In this document: piece after piece, positions 7,975 through 11,377 of the stretch
Position numbering within the stretch: position 1 is the stretch's first letter
How the letters are laid out: each line of letters begins with the position of its first letter
From: Candidatus Kapaibacterium sp.
GTDB taxonomy: Bacteria > Bacteroidota > Ignavibacteria > Kapaibacteriales > UBA961
NCBI GenBank assembly: GCA_023253875.1
Contig: JALRFC010000029.1
Location: forward strand, 1 to 11,377
Reading direction: 5' to 3'
DNA length: 11,377 nucleotides
Made by a program: the position numbers and the translations under genes
Notes under the pieces: model-generated
Seen by the model: the letters and a program-made list of their open reading frames with translations, nothing else
The model's database searches: none
What the model was told of the DNA's origin: nothing

Positions 7975-8006
7975 TTTGGTGGTTATCAACATTTTGTGTA
8001 GTTTTG
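7975..8006 (+). promoter_or_regulatory. Bacteroidota-type promoter before rpsL
   Basis: TTTG at 7975-7978, a 20-nt spacer and TAGTTTTG at 7999-8006 match the -33/-7 consensus exactly. It begins eight bases after the stop of the first EF-G. The predicted start near 8009-8010 would let rpsL-rpsG-EF-G-tuf be transcribed independently of the upstream EF-G gene. Confidence 0.65.
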
Positions 8007-8012
8007 CAAGCT

Positions 8013-8041
8013 CTGTCGGAATCACGAAAACAGCCCGACAG
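8013..8041 (+). promoter_or_regulatory. Stem-loop at the 5' end of the rpsL leader
   Basis: CTGTCGG (8013-8019) and CCGACAG (8035-8041) are a perfect 7-bp inverted repeat around a 15-nt loop. No T-run follows, so it does not look like an intrinsic terminator of the upstream gene. It sits only a few bases after the predicted transcription start and 36 nt before the rpsL GTG. It could stabilise the mRNA or serve as a ribosomal-protein or other regulatory binding site; which one is unknown. Confidence 0.5.
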
Positions 8042-8077
8042 TGACCAAAAAACGAAGTTTTGTAAGGAATAGATACA

Positions 8078-8464
8078 GTGCCTACGATTAGTCAACTTGT
8101 ACGAAAAGGTCGCAAAAAGCTGATTGAGAAAAGTAAATCTCCGGCTCTTGATAGTTGTCCACAGCGCCGTGGAGTTTGTACTCGCGTGTATACAACAACA
8201 CCTAAGAAGCCAAATTCTGCATTGCGCAAGGTTGCAAAGATTCGTTTGACAAATCAATTTGAAGTGATTGCTTATATCCCTGGTGAAGGGCATAATCTTC
8301 AAGAGCACTCTATTGTGTTGATTCGCGGTGGTCGTGTGAAAGATCTTCCTGGTGTTCGTTATCACATTGTTCGTGGTGCAGCTGATACGCAAGGTGTGAA
8401 AGATCGTAAGCAATCTCGTTCCAAGTATGGAGCGAAGCGTGCTAAACCGGCTGGTAAAAAATAA
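8078..8464 (+). CDS. rpsL: 30S ribosomal protein S12
   Basis: This 128-residue protein is the decoding-centre protein of the small subunit and runs the full family length, with a slightly extended Lys/Ala-rich C-terminus. Family signatures are MPTISQLVRKGR at the start, CTRVYTTTPKKPNSALRK, GEGHNLQEHS and GGRVKDLPGVRYH. K43 and K88 have the wild-type identity expected of a streptomycin-sensitive S12, and D89 is the residue methylthiolated by RimO in other bacteria. The start is GTG, fixed by the conserved N-terminus and supported by AAGGA at 8064-8068, one of the better ribosome sites in the window. It opens the second transcription unit of the str locus. Confidence 0.98.
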   Translation: MPTISQLVRKGRKKLIEKSKSPALDSCPQRRGVCTRVYTTTPKKPNSALRKVAKIRLTNQFEVIAYIPGEGHNLQEHSIVLIRGGRVKDLPGVRYHIVRGAADTQGVKDRKQSRSKYGAKRAKPAGKK

Positions 8465-8492
8465 TTAGAATCGTATAGTCAGAGATAGATTT

Positions 8493-8960
8493 ATGAGAAA
8501 GAAAAGAGCAGAGAAACGATATGCAGTGCCCGATCCACGCTTCAATGATGTGATGGTATCGAGATTCATCAATAAAGTGATGATACAAGGCAAGAAAAAT
8601 ACCGCGCGTATTTTGGTATATACTGCATTCGATATCATTGCAGATAAGATGAAGCAGGATCCAATTGAGGTATTCCGCAAAGCATTGAGCAATGTCTCTC
8701 CTGCTATCGAAGTGCGCTCACGCCGTGTAGGTGGTGCAACATATCAGGTTCCGGTGGAAGTACGTGAAGAGCGTCGCTTTGCATTGGCAATCCGTTGGTT
8801 GAAGCTTTATGCTTCTGAGCGTCGTGATAAATCAATGGCATCTCGATTGGCTTCAGAATTGATGGCTGCTGCAAATGGCGAAGGTTCATCTGTAAAGAAG
8901 CGTGATGATGTTCACAGAATGGCTGAAGCAAATAAAGCTTTCGCTCATTTCAAGTGGTAA
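8493..8960 (+). CDS. rpsG: 30S ribosomal protein S7
   Basis: This 155-residue protein nucleates assembly of the 3' major domain (head) of 16S rRNA and contacts mRNA and tRNA at the E site. Length and motifs are normal for the family: a basic start (MRKKRAEKR), a DPRFND segment, VSRFINKVM and QGKKNTA, GGATYQVPVEV, RWL near residue 105, and a C-terminal HRMAEANKAFAHFKW. It starts 28 nt after the rpsL stop with no obvious Shine-Dalgarno sequence and no promoter match between, so it is probably cotranscribed with rpsL. In E. coli, S7 represses its operon by binding the rpsL-rpsG spacer; the short spacer here shows no clear stem for that. Confidence 0.98.
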   Translation: MRKKRAEKRYAVPDPRFNDVMVSRFINKVMIQGKKNTARILVYTAFDIIADKMKQDPIEVFRKALSNVSPAIEVRSRRVGGATYQVPVEVREERRFALAIRWLKLYASERRDKSMASRLASELMAAANGEGSSVKKRDDVHRMAEANKAFAHFKW

Positions 8961-9009
8961 TAGAAATAGTTCGTTCTTTGTCAATTAAACCCTGGTAGCG
9001 CTGTAAATT

Positions 9010-11067
9010 ATGTCGCGCACAATTGAGCTGGATAAGTATAGAAATATAGGCATCATAGCTCACATTGATGCAGGCAAAACAACAACTACCGAGCGTATTC
9101 TCTTTTATTCCGGTTCTCTCCACAAGATGGGAGAAGTTCATGAAGGCACTGCTTTTATGGATTATATGGATCAGGAGCGAGAAAGAGGTATCACGATAAC
9201 TTCTGCTGCGACGACATGCTATTGGCATGATCATCAGATTAATATCATCGATACGCCCGGACATGTTGATTTTACGGCGGAAGTTCAGAGGTCTTTGAGA
9301 GTGCTTGACGGAGCTGTGGCGGTATTTTGTGCTGTGGCAGGAGTAGAGCCACAATCAGAGACAGTCTGGAGACAAGCAGATCAATTCAATGTTCCAAGAA
9401 TTGTATACATCAATAAGATGGATAGAATTGGAGCTGATTTTGAAAAAGCTGTTGAATCGATTCGTGAGATTTTGGGTGCAAAACCCACTCCACTATTTAT
9501 ACCTGTTGGGAATGCTGATGAGTTTGTCGGCATGATTGATTTGATTACTATGAAGTATTTGCACTTCAATAGTGAAGATCAAAATCTTAACAATTTTGAA
9601 GTGAGAGAAATCCCTGAAGAAATGATTCAAGTAAGTGAGCAAGCAAAATCATTCTTGATTGAGACGATAGCTGAAACCAATGATGCACTTCTTGAGAAGT
9701 ATTTTGGTGGAGAGCACATTTCAGAAGAGGAATTGATTGGCGCAATTCGTGATGCTGTGATTGCTTCAAAGTTTTTGCCGGTTTGCTGCGGCTCATCGTT
9801 CAAAAACAAAGGTGTACAGCAATTATTGGATTCAATAACAAGGTATTTACCTTCGCCTATTGATCGCGGAATTGTGAAAGGATTTGATCCTCAAAATTCT
9901 GAGATGCTGATAGAAAGAAAGCCATCTGCAGATGAACCATTTTCTGCACTTGCATTTAAAGTACTTACTGATGTATATGTAGGTCGTTTGACTTTCATAA
10001 GAGTATACTCCGGAACACTGAAAGTTGGAGATATGGTATATAATCCAGCAATCGGAAAGCGTGAGAGAGTTCAAAAAATACTTCGAATGCAGGCAAATAA
10101 ACGTGATGAATTAACATCATGTGAAGCTGGCGAAATTGTTGCCTTACCCGGGTTGAAGTTAACAAAGACAGGTGACACATTGTGTCATCAAGACAAACAA
10201 GTGCTCTTTGAAAAAATCAGTTTTCTCGAACCTGTGATCAATCAGTCGATAGAAGCTAAATCGACGGCAGATCAGGCAAAGATGTTAGAAGCATTAGCCA
10301 GACTTGCGGATGAAGATCCTACATTTCAGTTCAACAATGATCAAGACAGTGGTCAAATCATTATCAGTGGCGTTGGCGAATTGCATTTGGATATAATCGT
10401 TGATAGACTCAAGCGTGAGTTTGGCGTTCCAACAAGAGTTGGAAAACCACAGGTAGCCTACAGAGAAACGGTTCTTGGTTCTTCAACTGCTGAAGTTGAA
10501 TTTGACAGACAGATTGGAAACAAGAATCAGTATGCGAAGGTGAGCGTTTCATTGCGCTCATCGGATTCAGGTCAAGGCAATCAAGTATTGCTTGGTGAGA
10601 ATCTTCCAAAGCTGACTCCGCAATTGCTTGAAGCATTGCAAATAAGTGCAAAGGAATCGTTGAGTGTAGGACCAATTGCCGGATATCCAATCGTGGATAT
10701 AACAGTGGAAATCACTGATGTTGGCATAAGAGAAGGAGAGACAACTGATATTGCTTGTAAAGTTGCAGTTGCAAATGCCGTGAGAGAGGCCATTGGATTG
10801 GCTAATCCAACATTGTTGGAACCGGTATTCGCAGTTGAAGCAATAGCTCCGATGGATTATGTTGGTGAAGTAATAGCCGACTTGAATTCCAGAAGAGGCA
10901 AGATCGAAGAGATTACGCAAAAGGGTAGCTCGCAAGGAGTGAGAGCCTCAGTACCATTGAGTGAGATGTTTGGTTATGTGACCAAACTCAGATCGATGAC
11001 ACAAGGCAGAGGATCATATACAATGATTTTCTCACACTACGAGCCTACGACGCTAAAGCAGTATTAA
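9010..11067 (+). CDS. fusA: Second elongation factor G, mitochondrial EF-G2/spdEFG2-like (probable ribosome-recycling type)
   Basis: This 685-residue EF-G paralogue occupies the usual fusA place between rpsG and tuf. GTPase motifs are intact: AHIDAGKTT at 17-25, GITIT switch I, DTPGH at 81-85, NKMD at 135-138 and GSS at 261-263. Domain IV is altered. Loop 1 reads DRQIGNKNQYA (499-509) without the GGxGQ tip. Loop 2 (ITDVGIREGETTD, 568-580) aligns R574 with the conserved translocation histidine. The FEKAVESIREILGAKP segment and the D-R-x-x-G-x-K loop resemble human GFM2. In Borrelia and mitochondria this EF-G2 type works with RRF to split ribosomes and is not the translocase, so a recycling role is inferred here. 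An EF-G II-type paralogue is the main alternative. It starts 49 nt after rpsG. Confidence 0.93.
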   Translation: MSRTIELDKYRNIGIIAHIDAGKTTTTERILFYSGSLHKMGEVHEGTAFMDYMDQERERGITITSAATTCYWHDHQINIIDTPGHVDFTAEVQRSLRVLDGAVAVFCAVAGVEPQSETVWRQADQFNVPRIVYINKMDRIGADFEKAVESIREILGAKPTPLFIPVGNADEFVGMIDLITMKYLHFNSEDQNLNNFEVREIPEEMIQVSEQAKSFLIETIAETNDALLEKYFGGEHISEEELIGAIRDAVIASKFLPVCCGSSFKNKGVQQLLDSITRYLPSPIDRGIVKGFDPQNSEMLIERKPSADEPFSALAFKVLTDVYVGRLTFIRVYSGTLKVGDMVYNPAIGKRERVQKILRMQANKRDELTSCEAGEIVALPGLKLTKTGDTLCHQDKQVLFEKISFLEPVINQSIEAKSTADQAKMLEALARLADEDPTFQFNNDQDSGQIIISGVGELHLDIIVDRLKREFGVPTRVGKPQVAYRETVLGSSTAEVEFDRQIGNKNQYAKVSVSLRSSDSGQGNQVLLGENLPKLTPQLLEALQISAKESLSVGPIAGYPIVDITVEITDVGIREGETTDIACKVAVANAVREAIGLANPTLLEPVFAVEAIAPMDYVGEVIADLNSRRGKIEEITQKGSSQGVRASVPLSEMFGYVTKLRSMTQGRGSYTMIFSHYEPTTLKQY

Positions 11068-11122
11068 CAGCATAGCGAAAAGCATTTTTTTCATTACATA
11101 TAGTTATCACGTTAGGTGCACT

Positions 11123-11377
11123 ATGGCAAAAGAGAAATTTGAAAGGTCGAAGCCCCACGTCAATATTGGCACAATTGGCCACGTTGACCATGGTAAGACG
11201 ACGCTCACTGCAGCGATTACAATGGCATTGGCCAAATCCGGCTTGTCTGCAAAGCGTTCGTATGATTCAATTGATAATGCTCCAGAAGAGAAGGCACGTG
11301 GAATCACCATTAATACTGCTCACGTGGAGTATGAAACAGCAAATCGTCACTATGCACACGTTGACTGTCCTGGTCAC
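11123..11377 (+). CDS. tuf: Elongation factor Tu, N-terminal 85 residues (cut by window end)
   Basis: This is the start of the GTPase that delivers aminoacyl-tRNA to the ribosome. The visible part covers the beginning of the G domain: the MAKEKFERSKPHVNIGTIGH start, P-loop GHVDHGKTT at 19-27, switch I with EEKARGITIN around 55-64, and DCPGH at 81-85 where the window stops. All residues fit normal bacterial EF-Tu. A good ribosome site, AGGTG at 11114-11118, precedes the ATG by four bases. The 55-nt gap after the second EF-G has a seven-T run but no clear hairpin and no promoter match, so cotranscription with the str genes is likely. Confidence 0.97.
   Translation, partial: MAKEKFERSKPHVNIGTIGHVDHGKTTLTAAITMALAKSGLSAKRSYDSIDNAPEEKARGITINTAHVEYETANRHYAHVDCPGH

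Noticed and set aside
11051..11091. Possible terminator before tuf (CGCTA/TAGCG arms and a seven-T run)
   Set aside because: The stem is only 5 bp with a 17-nt loop, its first arm is inside the EF-G coding region, and the T-run begins several bases after the second arm.
1..11377. Defence island, phage or transposon-borne system
   Set aside because: No transposase, integrase, nuclease, methyltransferase, toxin or repeat array is visible; gene content and base usage look chromosomal throughout.

Overview
The window most likely comes from a member of the Fibrobacterota-Chlorobiota-Bacteroidota group, on or near the Bacteroidota/Ignavibacteria/Kapabacteria branch. Three things point there. A secreted metalloprotease-like protein ends in a type IX secretion (T9SS) type A sorting domain. 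Ribosome binding sites are mostly weak. At least two intergenic regions carry exact matches to the Bacteroidota promoter (TTTG, 19-20 nt, TAnnTTTG). Base composition is AT-leaning and even across the window, with no insertion sequences, tRNAs, rRNAs or CRISPR repeats visible. The exact phylum is inference.

Region 1 (1-3468) concerns envelope and lipid chemistry. The 3' part of a polyprenyl-phosphate sugar-phosphate transferase overlaps by one base (TAATG) a family 2 glycosyltransferase of the dolichol-phosphate-mannose synthase type, so these form a two-gene glycan unit. A small lipoprotein with a probable NTF2-like fold lies on the opposite strand, and its stop codon interlocks with that of the glycosyltransferase. 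Divergent from it is a PlsC-type acyltransferase.

Region 2 (3492-5622) encodes two secreted proteins one base apart: a small fibronectin-III-like protein and a 557-residue metalloprotease-like protein with an HEFQH zinc motif and the T9SS sorting domain. A promoter match just before the first gene would start transcription almost at its ATG.

Region 3 (5623-11377) is a translation locus with an unusual arrangement. A 251-nt intergenic region with a strong promoter match leads into a first EF-G that resembles mitochondrial EF-G1/spdEFG1, the translocase type. After a 110-nt gap with a second promoter match and a 5'-terminal stem-loop come rpsL (GTG start), rpsG, a second and very different EF-G, and the start of tuf. 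The second EF-G sits where the ordinary fusA sits in the str operon, yet it lacks the glycine-rich tip and the conserved histidine of domain IV and resembles mitochondrial EF-G2/spdEFG2, the ribosome-recycling type. The locus thus appears to encode a division of labour: one EF-G for translocation and one for recycling, on either side of the S12/S7 genes and possibly under separate promoters. This is the most interesting feature of the window. No undescribed defence or mobile system was seen.
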